NCBI RefSeq assembly: GCF_018327685.1
Contig: NZ_BNEL01000001.1
Span: 5,084,001 to 5,148,000 of the forward strand
From: Streptomyces sp. TS71-3
GTDB lineage: Bacteria > Actinomycetota > Actinomycetes > Streptomycetales > Streptomycetaceae
Reading direction: 5' to 3'
DNA length: 64,000 nt
The position numbers and the translations under genes were made by a program. Under the pieces are notes generated by a model. That model saw only the letters and a list, made by a program, of their open reading frames with translations, ran no database searches and was not told where the DNA came from. Of this stretch, positions 41,718 through 51,119 are shown piece after piece. The stretch's first letter is position 1. The number at the start of each line of letters is the position of its first letter.

Positions 41718-44182
41718 CCGCCAACGTGACCGCCAACCACACCGGGCTCCCCGAGGTCCCCGGGGCAGACGCCCCCGCCGTGACCGCGCCCGCCCCGACC
41801 GGTCCCCGGCCCGCCGCACCCGCCCGGCCGCCCGTCCCCGCGGCGGCCCTGGCCCGGGTCGACGAGCTGATCGCCGGCATGACCCTCGAGGAGAAGACCG
41901 CCCAGCTCTACGGGCTGTGGGCCGGCGCCTCGCCGGACGGCGCCGAGGTCGCCCCGCACCAGCACGACATGGAGGTCCCGCCGTCCCTGGAGGAGCTGCT
42001 GCCGCACGGCCTCGGCCAGCTCACCCGCCCCTTCGGCACCACCCCCGTCGACCCGGCACTCGGTGCCCTCTCGCTGCTGCGCACCCAGCGGCGCATCATG
42101 GCGGGCAACCGCTTCGGCATACCGGCGCTCGCCCACGACGAGTGCCTCGCCGGGTTCGCCGCCTGGGGCGCCACCACCTACCCGGTACCGCTGTCCTGGG
42201 GCGCGTCGTTCGACCCCGGCCTCGTGCACGACATCGCCCGCGCCATCGGCAGCGACATGCTGTCCGTCGGCGTCCACCAGGGGCTCGCGCCCGTGCTCGA
42301 CGTGGTGCGCGACGCCCGCTGGGGCCGCGTGGAGGAGACCATCGGCGAGGACCCGTACCTCGTCGGCACCATCGCCACCGCCTACATCCAGGGGCTGGAG
42401 TCCGAGGGCGTCGTCGCCACCCTCAAGCACTTCGCCGGCTACTCCGCCTCCCGCGCCGGACGCAACCTCGCTCCCGTCTCCATGGGCCCGCGCGAACGCG
42501 CCGACGTCATCCTGCCGCCGTTCGAGATGGCGGTCCGGGAGAGCGGCGTGCGCTCCGTGATGGCCGCCTACACGGACACCGACGGCCTGCCCTCCACCGA
42601 CGACGAGGCCCTGCTCACCGGGCTGCTCCGGGACACCTGGGGCTTCACCGGCACCGTCGTCGCCGACTACTTCGGCATCGCCTTCCTGAAGAACCTGCAC
42701 GCCGTCGCCGCCGACCTGGCCGGAGCCGCCGGCGCCGCGCTCGGCGCCGGCGTCGACGTCGAACTGCCCACGGCCAACGCCTACAGGGCCCCGCTGCGCG
42801 CCGCCCTGGCCGCGGGCGAGGTCCCCGAGGCCGTGGTGGACCGGGCGCTGCGCAGGGTGCTGCTCCAGAAGGCCGAGTTCGGGCTGCTCGACCCCGGCTA
42901 CTCGCCGGTGCCCGCCGCGCTGGCCGACGCCGACCCGGACGGCCCGGACGCCACCGAGCGGCTGCGCGGCACCATCGACCTGGACAGCCCCCGCAACCGC
43001 GAGCGCGCCCGCGCCCTCGCCGAGGCCTCCGCCGTCCTGCTGCGCAACGACGGCACCCTGCCGCTCGCGCGGCCGGCGCGGATCGCCCTCATCGGCCCCC
43101 AGGCGGCCACCCCGACCGCCGTGCTCGGCTGCTACTCGTTCCCCGTGCACGTCGGCGGCCAGCACCCCGGTGTGCCGGTCGGGATCGGGCTGCCCACCCT
43201 GCATGAGGCGCTGACCGCGGAGTTCCCCGACGCGGACATCGTTGTCGCCCAGGGCTGCACGGTCGACGGGCCCGGCACCGACGGCTTCGACGAGGCCCTG
43301 CGGGCGGCCCGGGACTGCGACGTCGCCGTCGTCGCGCTCGGCGACCGCGCCGGCCTCTTCGGCCGCGGCACCAGCGGCGAGGGCTGCGACGCCGAGTCCC
43401 TCGCACTGCCCGGCGTGCAGGGACAGCTCCTCGACGCCCTGCTCGACACCGGCACGCCCGTCGTCCTCACCCTGCTCGCCGGGCGGCCCTACGTGCTCGG
43501 GCGCGCCGCCGAGGGCGCCGCCGCGATCGTGGAGGCGTTCTTCCCCGGCCAGGAGGGGCCGGCGGCCGTCGCCGGCGTGCTCTCCGGCCGGGTCAACCCG
43601 TCCGGGCGGCTGCCGGTCAGCGTGCCCGCCTCCGCCGGAGTGCACCCCGCGACCTACCTGGCCGCGCCGCTCGCCGGCGCCAGCGACGTCTCCAACATCG
43701 ACCCCACGCCCGCCTTCCCCTTCGGCCACGGCCTGTCCTACACCACCTTCGGCTGGTCGGACCTCGCCACCGAGACCCAGGCCGCGCCCACCGACGGCAC
43801 CCTGCGGCTGTCCTTCACGCTCACCAACACCGGTGAGCGGGCCGGCGCCGAGGTCGTGCAGCTCTACGTGCACGACCCCGTGGCGTCCGTGGTGCAGCCC
43901 GTGCAGCGCCTCATCGGCTACCTCAAGGTCGCCCTGGAGCCGGGGGAGAGCACCCGCGTCCGGGTGGCCGTCCCCGCCGACGTCACGTCCTTCACGGGAC
44001 GCGACGGCCGCCGCCGCGTCGAACCGGGCGACCTGGAACTGCGTCTCGGCGCCTCCAGCGGCGACATCCGGCTGACCGCCCGCACCCGCCTCACCGGGGC
44101 GGCCCGGCACGTCGACCACACCCGCGCCCTGCACGCCCTCGTCGAGCGGGCGGACAAGGGCACCGGGGAGGGCGGCGCCTGA
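41714..44182 (+). CDS. Family 3 glycoside hydrolase (intracellular beta-glycosidase)
   Basis: An 822-residue GH3 enzyme with no signal peptide, from GTG 41714 (GGAGG upstream). The TIM-barrel domain includes LKHFAGYSASRAGRN and the nucleophile Asp318 in VVADYFG. The alpha/beta sandwich domain follows (about 420-640), and a fibronectin-III-like domain is at the C-terminus (LRLSFTLTNTGERAGAEVVQLYV). The first ~50 residues are Pro/Ala-rich. It should cleave the imported oligosaccharide. Context and operator type favour xylobiose (BxlA-like), with beta-glucosidase as the alternative. Confidence 0.92.
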   Translation: MTANVTANHTGLPEVPGADAPAVTAPAPTGPRPAAPARPPVPAAALARVDELIAGMTLEEKTAQLYGLWAGASPDGAEVAPHQHDMEVPPSLEELLPHGLGQLTRPFGTTPVDPALGALSLLRTQRRIMAGNRFGIPALAHDECLAGFAAWGATTYPVPLSWGASFDPGLVHDIARAIGSDMLSVGVHQGLAPVLDVVRDARWGRVEETIGEDPYLVGTIATAYIQGLESEGVVATLKHFAGYSASRAGRNLAPVSMGPRERADVILPPFEMAVRESGVRSVMAAYTDTDGLPSTDDEALLTGLLRDTWGFTGTVVADYFGIAFLKNLHAVAADLAGAAGAALGAGVDVELPTANAYRAPLRAALAAGEVPEAVVDRALRRVLLQKAEFGLLDPGYSPVPAALADADPDGPDATERLRGTIDLDSPRNRERARALAEASAVLLRNDGTLPLARPARIALIGPQAATPTAVLGCYSFPVHVGGQHPGVPVGIGLPTLHEALTAEFPDADIVVAQGCTVDGPGTDGFDEALRAARDCDVAVVALGDRAGLFGRGTSGEGCDAESLALPGVQGQLLDALLDTGTPVVLTLLAGRPYVLGRAAEGAAAIVEAFFPGQEGPAAVAGVLSGRVNPSGRLPVSVPASAGVHPATYLAAPLAGASDVSNIDPTPAFPFGHGLSYTTFGWSDLATETQAAPTDGTLRLSFTLTNTGERAGAEVVQLYVHDPVASVVQPVQRLIGYLKVALEPGESTRVRVAVPADVTSFTGRDGRRRVEPGDLELRLGASSGDIRLTARTRLTGAARHVDHTRALHALVERADKGTGEGGA

Positions 44183-44255
44183 CCGGACGGGCCCGAGGAC
44201 CGGTGCGGCGCTCCGCCGGCGCCGCACCGATCCGTCAGGCTCTAGGCTGGCGGGC

Positions 44256-44969
44256 ATGCCCACGCTGATACTCCTCCGGCACGGTCGGTCCACCGCCAAC
44301 ACCACCGGAGTACTCGCCGGCCGCACACCGGGTGTCGGGCTCGACGAGCGCGGCCTCGCCCAGGCCGCTGCCCTTCCGGGGCGGCTCGGCGACCTGCCGC
44401 TCGCCCTGGCCGTCAGCAGCCCCCTCCAGCGGTGCAACGAGACCCTGGCACCGCTGCTCGAAGCGCGCCCCGGCCTCGCCCTGCACACCGACGACCGCCT
44501 CAACGAGTGCGACTACGGGGACTGGTCGGGCCGCAAGCTGGCCGAACTCACGGACGAGCCCGTCTGGGAGACCGTCCAGCAGCACCCCTCGGCCGCCGCC
44601 TTCCCGGGCGGCGAGTCCCTGCGCGCCATGGCCACCCGCGCCGCGGAGGCGGTGCGCGAGTGGAACGAGCGCGTCGAGCGCGAGCACGGCCCCGACGCCG
44701 TGTACGCGGTGTGCTCGCACGGCGACGTCATCAAGTCCCTTGTCGCCGACGCCCTCGGCCTGCACCTGGACCTCTTCCAGCGGATCTCCGTGGACCCCTG
44801 CTCGGTCACCGCGATCCGCTACACCCGCCTGCGCCCCTTCCTGCTGCGCCTCGGCGAGACCGGCGACCTCGCGGGGCTCGCACCGCGTGAGAACTCCGCG
44901 GACGGCAAGGCAAAAGCGCAGGCCCCACAGGGAGACGCGACGGTCGGAGGCGGTGCGGGCGCACCGTGA
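44256..44969 (+). CDS. Histidine phosphatase / phosphomutase-like protein (MSMEG_4193 type)
   Basis: A 237-residue histidine phosphatase superfamily protein. The catalytic RHG motif is at residues 8-10 (LILLRHGRSTANTTGVL), a second His in CSHGDV and the Glu in LNECDYGDWSGR. The C-terminal ~35 residues are low-complexity. It is followed 151 nt later by the DUF3090 gene and is part of a conserved actinobacterial block ending in mshC. The natural phosphoester is not known. Confidence 0.9.
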   Translation: MPTLILLRHGRSTANTTGVLAGRTPGVGLDERGLAQAAALPGRLGDLPLALAVSSPLQRCNETLAPLLEARPGLALHTDDRLNECDYGDWSGRKLAELTDEPVWETVQQHPSAAAFPGGESLRAMATRAAEAVREWNERVEREHGPDAVYAVCSHGDVIKSLVADALGLHLDLFQRISVDPCSVTAIRYTRLRPFLLRLGETGDLAGLAPRENSADGKAKAQAPQGDATVGGGAGAP

Positions 44970-45120
44970 TCGTTCACCGCAGTAGGGTGAGTCGATCGCA
45001 CCGGGCGCTCGCCCGGTGCGGCCATGCCAGCGACCCGCCCACCGACCCGACGGACCGGTACCAGACCGGCGTCAGACCCAGCAGCCGATAACCACAGTCG
45101 ATTCCACATGGAGACAGGAC

Positions 45121-45711
45121 GTGTCCCGTCAGGTGTTCCTCTACGACCCACCGGAACGTTTCGTGGCCGGTACGGTCGGGCTGCCCGGACGCCGCACCTT
45201 CTTCCTCCAGGCCTCCGCCGGAACCAGGGTGACGAGCGTCGCCCTGGAGAAGACCCAGGTGGCGGCACTCGCGGAGCGCATGGACGAACTCCTCGACGAG
45301 GTCGTCCGGCGCAGCGGCGGCAGCGCGTCCGTGCCGGCCGTCGCCCCCTCGGAGATCTCCGACACCGCCCCGCTCGACACCCCCGTGGAGGAGGAGTTCC
45401 GCGTCGGGACCATGGCCCTGGCCTGGGATGGTGACGAGCAGCGCATGATCGTCGAGGCGCAGGCCCTGGTCGAGCTGGACGCCGACTCGGAGGACGACCT
45501 CGCCGCGGCCGAGGAGCGGCTGCTCCAGGACGAGGAGAACGGCCCGCCCATGCTGCGCGTGCGCCTCAGCGGCTCCCAGGCCAGGGCGTTCGCGAAGCGC
45601 GCCCTGGAAGTCGTCAACGCCGGACGCCCGCCCTGCCCGCTGTGCAGTCTGCCGCTCGACCCGGAGGGACACGTATGTCCGCGCCAGAACGGATACCGCC
45701 GCGGAGCGTGA
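45121..45711 (+). CDS. DUF3090 (TIGR03847) family protein
   Basis: A 196-residue protein with the family start SRQVFLYDPPERFVAGTVG and motifs RTFFLQA and ALEKTQVAALAERM. The C-terminus carries CPLCSLPLDPEGHVCPRQN, a Cys-x2-Cys...Cys cluster that could bind zinc. GTG 45121 follows GGAGACAGGA. It overlaps the SCO1664-family start by 37 nt. The block phosphomutase - DUF3090 - SCO1664 family - mshC is conserved in actinobacteria. Biochemical role unknown. Confidence 0.9.
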   Translation: MSRQVFLYDPPERFVAGTVGLPGRRTFFLQASAGTRVTSVALEKTQVAALAERMDELLDEVVRRSGGSASVPAVAPSEISDTAPLDTPVEEEFRVGTMALAWDGDEQRMIVEAQALVELDADSEDDLAAAEERLLQDEENGPPMLRVRLSGSQARAFAKRALEVVNAGRPPCPLCSLPLDPEGHVCPRQNGYRRGA

Positions 45712-46502
45712 CCGCCACCGACCTGCTCGCGCACGGCGAGCTGACGGTGCGCGGCCGGATCCGTGAGGCGTCGAACGCGGTGCTCTTCTGCGGCATCGAG
45801 TACGAGGGCGAGAGCGCGGAGTGCGTCTACAAGCCGGTCGCCGGCGAGCGCCCGCTCTGGGACTTCCCCGACGGCAACCTGGCGCGGCGCGAGGTGGCCG
45901 CGTACGAGGTCTCCGAGGCGCTCGGCTGGGAGCTGGTGCCGCCGACCGTGCTGCGCGACGGGCCCCACGGCGAGGGCATGTGCCAGCTGTGGATCGAGAC
46001 GCTGCCGCAGGACACCGCACCCGAGCTGCTCGCGCTCGTCGACGCCGAGGAGCCGGAGCCCGGCTGGAAGGCCATCGGCCTCGCCGAGGTCGCCGAGGGG
46101 CGCACGGCGCTGCTGGTGCACGCCGACGACCCCCGGCTGCGCAGGCTCGCGGTCTTCGACGCGGTGGTCAACAACGCCGACCGCAAGGGCGGCCACCTGC
46201 TGCCGGCCGCCGAGGACCGGCTGTACGGCATCGACCACGGCGTCACCTTCAACACCGAGAACAAGCTGCGCACGCTGCTGTGGGGATGGGCCGGGGAGCC
46301 CCTGCCCGGGGAGGCCCTGACCGCGCTCTCCGAGCTGACGAAGTCACTCGCCGACGGGGCCCCGCTCGCGAGCCGGCTCGCCGACCTGATCACACCGGCC
46401 GAGCTGGACGCCACCCGGGACCGCGTGGCCGCCATGCTCGACTCGGGCCGCCACCCGTCGCCATCCGGCGAGTGGCCGGCCATCCCCTGGCCTCCGGTGT
46501 AG
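45675..46502 (+). CDS. SCO1664 family protein
   Basis: A 275-residue protein starting at ATG 45675 (GGAGGGACACGT upstream), nested in the end of the DUF3090 gene. Blocks ECVYKPVAGERPLWDFPDGNLARREVAAYEVSEALGW and LFDAVVNNADRKGGHLL-like FDAVVNNADRKGGHLL, then GIDHGVTF, recall a HipA/PI-kinase-like catalytic core (Lys, Asn-x-Asp, Asp-His-Gly). A kinase-like activity is plausible but unproven. It is known from other genomes as TIGR03843. Confidence 0.9.
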   Translation: MSAPERIPPRSVTATDLLAHGELTVRGRIREASNAVLFCGIEYEGESAECVYKPVAGERPLWDFPDGNLARREVAAYEVSEALGWELVPPTVLRDGPHGEGMCQLWIETLPQDTAPELLALVDAEEPEPGWKAIGLAEVAEGRTALLVHADDPRLRRLAVFDAVVNNADRKGGHLLPAAEDRLYGIDHGVTFNTENKLRTLLWGWAGEPLPGEALTALSELTKSLADGAPLASRLADLITPAELDATRDRVAAMLDSGRHPSPSGEWPAIPWPPV

Positions 46503-46661
46503 CCACGGCGGCGCGGCCACGGCCGAGGGGCCGCGGAGCAGGACGGACGGCGGCTCGCGGGGGAGGGCGGGCCGTTGTGGATCACACCCCGAGCGGGAAC
46601 GCAAGAGTGCCTTCCCGGCCATCTGCCCAGGTCCGGTTCGTAGGTGGAGCCATCGTCCGGT

Positions 46662-46667
46662 TACGCT
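46662..46667 (+). promoter_or_regulatory. Candidate -10 element for a leaderless mshC transcript
   Basis: TACGCT fits TANNNT and ends 7 nt before the mshC ATG, which has no Shine-Dalgarno sequence. Transcription would start at or next to the start codon. Confidence 0.45.
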
Positions 46668-46673
46668 CATGAC

Positions 46674-47903
46674 ATGCATGCATGGCCTGCTCCTGAGGTC
46701 CCCGCCCTGCCCGGCAGAGGCCGCGACCTACGGATCCACGACACCGCGACCGGTGGCCTCGTCACCCTCGACCCCGGTCCTGTCGCCCGCATATACGTCT
46801 GCGGAATCACCCCGTACGACGCGACCCACCTGGGGCACGCGGCGACGTACAACGCGTTCGACCTCGTCCAGCGCGTGTGGCTCGACACTCAGCGGCAGGT
46901 GCACTACGTCCAGAACGTCACCGACGTCGACGACCCGCTGCTGGAGCGCGCGGTGCGCGACGGCATCGACTGGACCGGCCTCGCCGAGCGCGAGACCGCC
47001 CTGTTCCGGGAGGACATGGCGGCGCTGCGGATGCTGGCCCCGCAGCACTACATCGGGGTCGTGGAGGCCATACCCGGCATCGTCCCGGTCGTCGAGCGGC
47101 TGCGGGACGCCGGGGCGGCCTACGAGCTGGACGGCGACATCTACTTCTCCGTCGCGGCCGACGCCCACTTCGGCGCCGTCTCCGGCCTGGACGCGGCCGC
47201 GATGCGGCTGCTCTCCGCCGAGCGGGGCGGGGACCCGGAGCGGCCCGGCAAGAAGAACCCCCTCGACGCGCTCCTGTGGCGCGCCGCCAGGGACGGCGAG
47301 CCGAGCTGGGACGGCGGTTCGCTGGGCCCCGGCAGGCCCGGCTGGCACATCGAGTGCGTCGCCATCGCCCTCGACCACCTGGGCATGGGCTTCGACGTCC
47401 AGGGCGGCGGCTCCGACCTGGCCTTCCCGCACCACGAGATGGGCGCCTCGCACGCGCAGTCGCTGACCGGCGAGTTCCCCTTCGCCAAGGCCTATGTGCA
47501 CGCGGGCATGGTGGCGTTGGACGGCGAGAAGATGTCCAAGTCCAAGGGGAACCTGGTCTTCGTCTCCGACCTCCGCAAGGACGGCGTGGACCCCGCCGCG
47601 ATCCGGCTCGCGCTGCTGGCTCACCACTACCGCTCCGACTGGGAGTGGACGAGCGGTGTGCTCGACGAGGCCGTGGACCGCCTGGAGCGGTGGCGCGCCG
47701 CGGTCTCCCGGCCCGACGGCCCACCCGCCCTCGCCCTCGTCGAGGAGGTGCGCGAAGCCCTCGCCCACGACCTGGACGCCCCGGCAGCCCTCGCCGCGGT
47801 GGACCGCTGGGCGGCCCTCCAGAACGAACGGGGCGGCACGGACACGGGCGCCCCCGGCGTGGTCTCCCGCACGGCGGACGCGCTCTTGGGCGTGGCCCTC
47901 TAA
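46674..47903 (+). CDS. mshC: Cysteine--GlcN-inositol ligase, mycothiol biosynthesis
   Basis: A 409-residue MshC, which joins cysteine to glucosaminyl-inositol with ATP in mycothiol synthesis. It resembles class I cysteinyl-tRNA synthetase but is shorter. The N-terminus ([16 protein letters not shown]) and HIGH-type motif THLGHA, the zinc-site Cys in YVCGITPYD and His/Cys in WHIECV, and the KMSKS motif are all present. ATG 46674 is the family start. A 60-nt overlap of nearby codons upstream is not supported. The gene ends before the 160-bp repeats. Confidence 0.95.
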   Translation: MHAWPAPEVPALPGRGRDLRIHDTATGGLVTLDPGPVARIYVCGITPYDATHLGHAATYNAFDLVQRVWLDTQRQVHYVQNVTDVDDPLLERAVRDGIDWTGLAERETALFREDMAALRMLAPQHYIGVVEAIPGIVPVVERLRDAGAAYELDGDIYFSVAADAHFGAVSGLDAAAMRLLSAERGGDPERPGKKNPLDALLWRAARDGEPSWDGGSLGPGRPGWHIECVAIALDHLGMGFDVQGGGSDLAFPHHEMGASHAQSLTGEFPFAKAYVHAGMVALDGEKMSKSKGNLVFVSDLRKDGVDPAAIRLALLAHHYRSDWEWTSGVLDEAVDRLERWRAAVSRPDGPPALALVEEVREALAHDLDAPAALAAVDRWAALQNERGGTDTGAPGVVSRTADALLGVAL

Positions 47904-47990
47904 CCGGGCCCCCTCGGTCAGGGTGTGCCCCGGAAGGGGCGCGGGGAACTGCTGGGGGCACCTCCCACGCCCTTCAGGCAGTGGGGGACA

Positions 47991-48690
47991 GCCACGACGA
48001 GACCGTCGGGTCGCCACCCTCGGGAGGGGGCTGGTTCTGTCCTGTTCGGGCCGCTGGCCGGTGGGTGGTTGCTCGCCCTCTTGAGGACGGGGCTTCGCCC
48101 CGAGGGGGCGCGTCAGCGCTTGAAAAGGGGCGCGGGGAACTGCGCGACAAGCCACGACGAGACCGTCGGGTCGCCACCCTCGGGAGGGGGCTGGTTCTGT
48201 CCTGTTCGGGCCGCTGGCCGGTGGGTGGTTGCTCGCCCTCTTGAGGACGGGGCTTCGCCCCGAGGGGGCGCGTCAGCGCTTGAAAAGGGGCGCGGGGAAC
48301 TGCGCGACAAGCCACGACGAGACCGTCGGGTCGCCACCCTCGGGAGGGGGCTGGTTCTGTCCTGTTCGGGCCGCTGGCCGGTGGGTGGTTGCTCGCCCTC
48401 TTGAGGACGGGGCTTCGCCCCGAGGGGGCGCGTCAGCGCTTGAAAAGGGGCGCGGGGAACTGCGCGACAAGCCACGACGAGACCGTCGGGTCGCCACCCT
48501 CGGGAGGGGGCTGGTTCTGTCCTGTTCGGGCCGCTGGCCGGTGGGTGGTTGCTCGCCCTCTTGAGGACGGGGCTTCGCCCCGAGGGGGCGCGTCAGCGCT
48601 TGAAAAGGGGCGCGGGGAACTGCGCGACAAGCCACGACGAGACCGTCGGGTCGCCACCCTCGGGAGGGGGCTGGTTCCGTCGTGTCCGGG
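47991..48690. repeat. 160-bp tandem repeat, four identical copies plus a partial fifth
   Basis: Units start at 47991, 48151, 48311 and 48471, each 160 bp and identical by my reading. A fifth copy starts at 48631 and diverges after ~47 bp (CTGGTTCC instead of CTGGTTCT). Each unit holds GGGGCTTCGCCCC (a small hairpin) and the dispersed AGGGGCGCGGGGAACTGC element. 160 is not a multiple of three, so open frames across the array are artefacts. It lies between convergent mshC and the PAC2 gene. Confidence 0.96.
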
Positions 48691-48819
48691 CCACCGGCAG
48701 GTGGTGAGTTGCTCGCGCAGTTCCCCGCGCCCCTCAGGACCGGCCGTTGGCGCGAAGCGCCGGAGCAGGGGCGAGGCCCAGCGTGGTGACCGTCGGCGAT
48801 TCGCGCCCCGGACGGGGCG

Positions 48820-49806
48820 CTACTCGGGGGACTCGTCCCCCTCGTCCTCGTCACCCCCGCGCCGCGGCCTCCGCGGCGGCCTGGTCCGGCCGCTGGGATT
48901 GTCGCGCAGGTACGAGGAGTCCCCGCCCTCCGTGGCGTGACCGCCTGCCGTGCCGCCCGGACCGCCGCCGTCCCGGCGCCGGAGGTAGCGCTCGAACTCG
49001 CGGGCGATCGCCTCGCCGGACGCCTCCGGCAGGTCGGCCGTGTCCCGTGCCTCCTCCAGCGTCTGCACGTACTCCGCGACCTCGCTGTCCTCCGCGGCCA
49101 ACTGGTCCACGCCGACCTGCCACGCCCGCGCGTCCTCCGGCAGCTCGCCGAGCGGGATGCGCATGTCGATGAGGTCCTCGAGGCGGTTCAGCAGCGCCAG
49201 GGTGGCCTTCGGGTTCGGCGGCTGCGAGACGTAGTGCGGCACGGCGGCCCACAGGCTCACGGCCGGTACCCCGGCATGGGTGCACGCCTCCTGGAGGATG
49301 CCGACGATGCCCGTGGGGCCCTCGTACTTGGTCTCCTCCAGGTTCATCGTGCGAGCCAGGTCGGGGTCCGAGGTCACACCGCTGACGGGAACCGGCCGGG
49401 TGTGCGGGGTGTCGCCGAGCAGCGCCCCCAGCACCACCACCAGTTCCACGCCGAGCTCGTGCGCGAAGCCCAGCAGTTCGTTGCAGAACGAGCGCCATCG
49501 CATGGACGGCTCGATGCCCCGGACCAGCACGAGGTCACGCGGCTTCTCGCCGCCGACCCTGACCACCGAGAGCCGGGTCGTCGGCCAGGTGATCTTGCGG
49601 ATCCCGTCGTCCAGCCACACCGTGGGGCGGTTGACCTGGAAGTCGTAGTAGTCCTCGGCGTCCAGCGCCGCGAACACCTCGCCCTTCCACTCCCGCTCCA
49701 AGTGCGCGACCGCGGTGGAGGCGGCGTCGCCCGCGTCGTTCCAGCCTTCGAACGCTGCCACCATGACCGGGTCGACCAGCTCGGGCATCCCGTCGAGCTC
49801 GATCAC
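48820..49806 (-). CDS. PAC2 family protein
   Basis: A 328-residue protein from GTG 49806, with GGAGG 7 nt upstream. PAC2-type blocks are VMVAAFEGWNDAGDAASTAVAHL, DYYDFQVNRP, VVLGALLGDTPHTRPV and VPHYVSQPPNPKATLALLNRLEDL. The C-terminus is a disordered Arg/Asp/Gly/Glu tail. PAC2 proteins are linked to proteasome assembly in eukaryotes; in actinobacteria their role is not settled. A TAAGGT -10 candidate lies at 49844-49849 (minus strand). Confidence 0.9.
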   Translation of the reverse strand: MIELDGMPELVDPVMVAAFEGWNDAGDAASTAVAHLEREWKGEVFAALDAEDYYDFQVNRPTVWLDDGIRKITWPTTRLSVVRVGGEKPRDLVLVRGIEPSMRWRSFCNELLGFAHELGVELVVVLGALLGDTPHTRPVPVSGVTSDPDLARTMNLEETKYEGPTGIVGILQEACTHAGVPAVSLWAAVPHYVSQPPNPKATLALLNRLEDLIDMRIPLGELPEDARAWQVGVDQLAAEDSEVAEYVQTLEEARDTADLPEASGEAIAREFERYLRRRDGGGPGGTAGGHATEGGDSSYLRDNPSGRTRPPRRPRRGGDEDEGDESPE

Positions 49807-50143
49807 CCAGTGCCTCCTTCCGATGTGTCTCCCGTACATCCCAACCTTACGGCCCCCGCGGGGCCCCTCCGCAGCCCCTTTGCGCGGGTGAGTGAAGTGA
49901 TCAGCGTCCTGTCGAAGATCGCGTAGACTGCCCGCGCCGGTCGCATGGCCGCCTCCCCGCGCACTCGCGGACGCAGGCCGGCGCCCCGCGCGGCCCCCGG
50001 GCCCGGGCCCGGGCGCCAGCGCCACGTGCCCGTCCGACCACCCCTCCCGGCGCCCGCCGCACGGAACGTCCCCCGCACACCGTGAGCGGGTGTGTCCGGA
50101 GCGTCAGGGCGTCGAGGGCTGTGGGAGCCGGCGTCGAGGGCTG
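49807..50143. other. Intergenic stretch between PAC2 and the FadR-type gene
   Basis: Holds the PAC2 promoter near 49845 and a direct repeat, GGCGTCGAGGGCTGT at 50108-50122 and 50130-50144. No further gene is seen. Confidence 0.6.
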
Positions 50144-50815
50144 TCAGAGCGTGGAGCGCAGCCACTGCTCCACGCTCGCGATGTGCACCGTCGCCCAGGA
50201 GCGTGCCGCCTCCGCGTCCTGGTCGCGCAGTGCCGCGAGGATCGCGCGGTGCTCGTGCAGGGTGCGGCTGACCGCGTCCTCCTGGGTCAGGCCGCGCCAG
50301 ATGCGGGCCCGGGTCGTCGGCCCCGAGAGGCCGTCGAGCAGCGAGCAGAGCACGGAGTTCCCGGACGTCTGCACGATGCCGCGGTGGAACTCCAGGTCGC
50401 ACGCGACCAGTTCCTCCACGGAGGGCGCCTCGCCCAGCGCGTCGAGTTGCAGCGTCAGCGCGTCGAGCTGGGCGTTGCTGATCCGGGACGCCGCCATCGC
50501 CGTCGCGGCCGGCTCCAGGATCCGGCGCACCGCCAGGAACTCGAGCACCGTGTCGTCGCGGTGGAAGTCCACGACGAAGCTCAGCGCCTCCAGCAGCAAC
50601 TGCGGGTCCAGGCTCGTCACGTAGGTGCCGTCGCCCTGCCGTACGTCGAGGATCCGGATCAGCGACAGCGCGCGCACCGCCTCCCGCAGGGAGTTGCGGG
50701 ACAGTCCCAGGTCAGCGGCCAGCTCGCTCTCCTTGGGCAACCGGTCGCCGGGGCGCAGCGCGCCGGAGACGATCATTCCCTTGATCTTCTCGATCGCCTC
50801 GTCGGTGACAGCCAT
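50144..50815 (-). CDS. FadR-subfamily GntR regulator
   Basis: A 223-residue regulator with an N-terminal GntR winged helix (LPKESELAADLGLSRNSLREAVRAL, about 27-51) and an all-helical FCD effector domain, whose metal-type His residues appear in LEFHRGIV and HEHRAIL. ATG 50815 follows GGGGAGGAC. It lies downstream of glpD but with its own palindromic operator, so it is probably autoregulated. No metabolic gene is coupled to it. Confidence 0.9.
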   Translation of the reverse strand: MAVTDEAIEKIKGMIVSGALRPGDRLPKESELAADLGLSRNSLREAVRALSLIRILDVRQGDGTYVTSLDPQLLLEALSFVVDFHRDDTVLEFLAVRRILEPAATAMAASRISNAQLDALTLQLDALGEAPSVEELVACDLEFHRGIVQTSGNSVLCSLLDGLSGPTTRARIWRGLTQEDAVSRTLHEHRAILAALRDQDAEAARSWATVHIASVEQWLRSTL

Positions 50816-50834
50816 GGCCCCGTCCTCCCCGGTT

Positions 50835-50867
50835 AGACATCCGATGTCTCAGCCTGAGCACATTATG
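50835..50867 (-). promoter_or_regulatory. Palindromic operator and -10 of the FadR-type gene
   Basis: AGACAT-CCG-ATGTCT (50835-50849) has perfect 6-bp arms. On the minus strand CATAAT (50862-50867) is a good -10 just upstream, so the palindrome would cover the transcription start. Confidence 0.65.
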
Positions 50868-51090
50868 CGGGTGGCCCGCGCGTCCGGTCGCCGCCCCCGG
50901 TCGACCGCGGGACGGCCCGCGCCCATCGCGGTGCCGCCACGGGCGAGGAGGCCGCACCTGGCGCCGACCCGGCGGCAGGCCCGACGGGTCGGCTGTGCCG
51001 TGTGGGAGGGGTCCACACGCAGTCTCCCGCGCCCTTCCGGGGTGCTCCGCCGGCGCGACAGAGCCTTGAAACAGGGCGCGGGGGACCGCG

Positions 51091-51119
51091 CTGAGCCGGG
51101 CCGCAGCGGGCCGGCTCAG
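51091..51119 (-). terminator. Hairpin overlapping the glpD stop
   Basis: CTGAGCCGG (51091-51099) pairs with CCGGCTCAG (51111-51119). The glpD stop lies in one arm. A degenerate AGGGGCGCGGGGAACTGC-type copy follows at 51072. Confidence 0.55.

Noticed and set aside
47991-48690. Possible CRISPR-like array
   Set aside because: Whole 160-bp units are identical with no variable spacers, and no cas genes are nearby.
47925-48940. Open frames spanning the 160-bp repeats on both strands, looking like a repetitive protein
   Set aside because: The unit is not a multiple of three, so the peptide changes with each unit. The same peptide recurs only in separate overlapping frames, and the sequence is the dispersed intergenic element.
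49913-49935. GTAGACT near 49925 as a plus-strand promoter antisense to the FadR-type gene
   Set aside because: Only a -10-like hexamer without a matching -35 or product; too weak.
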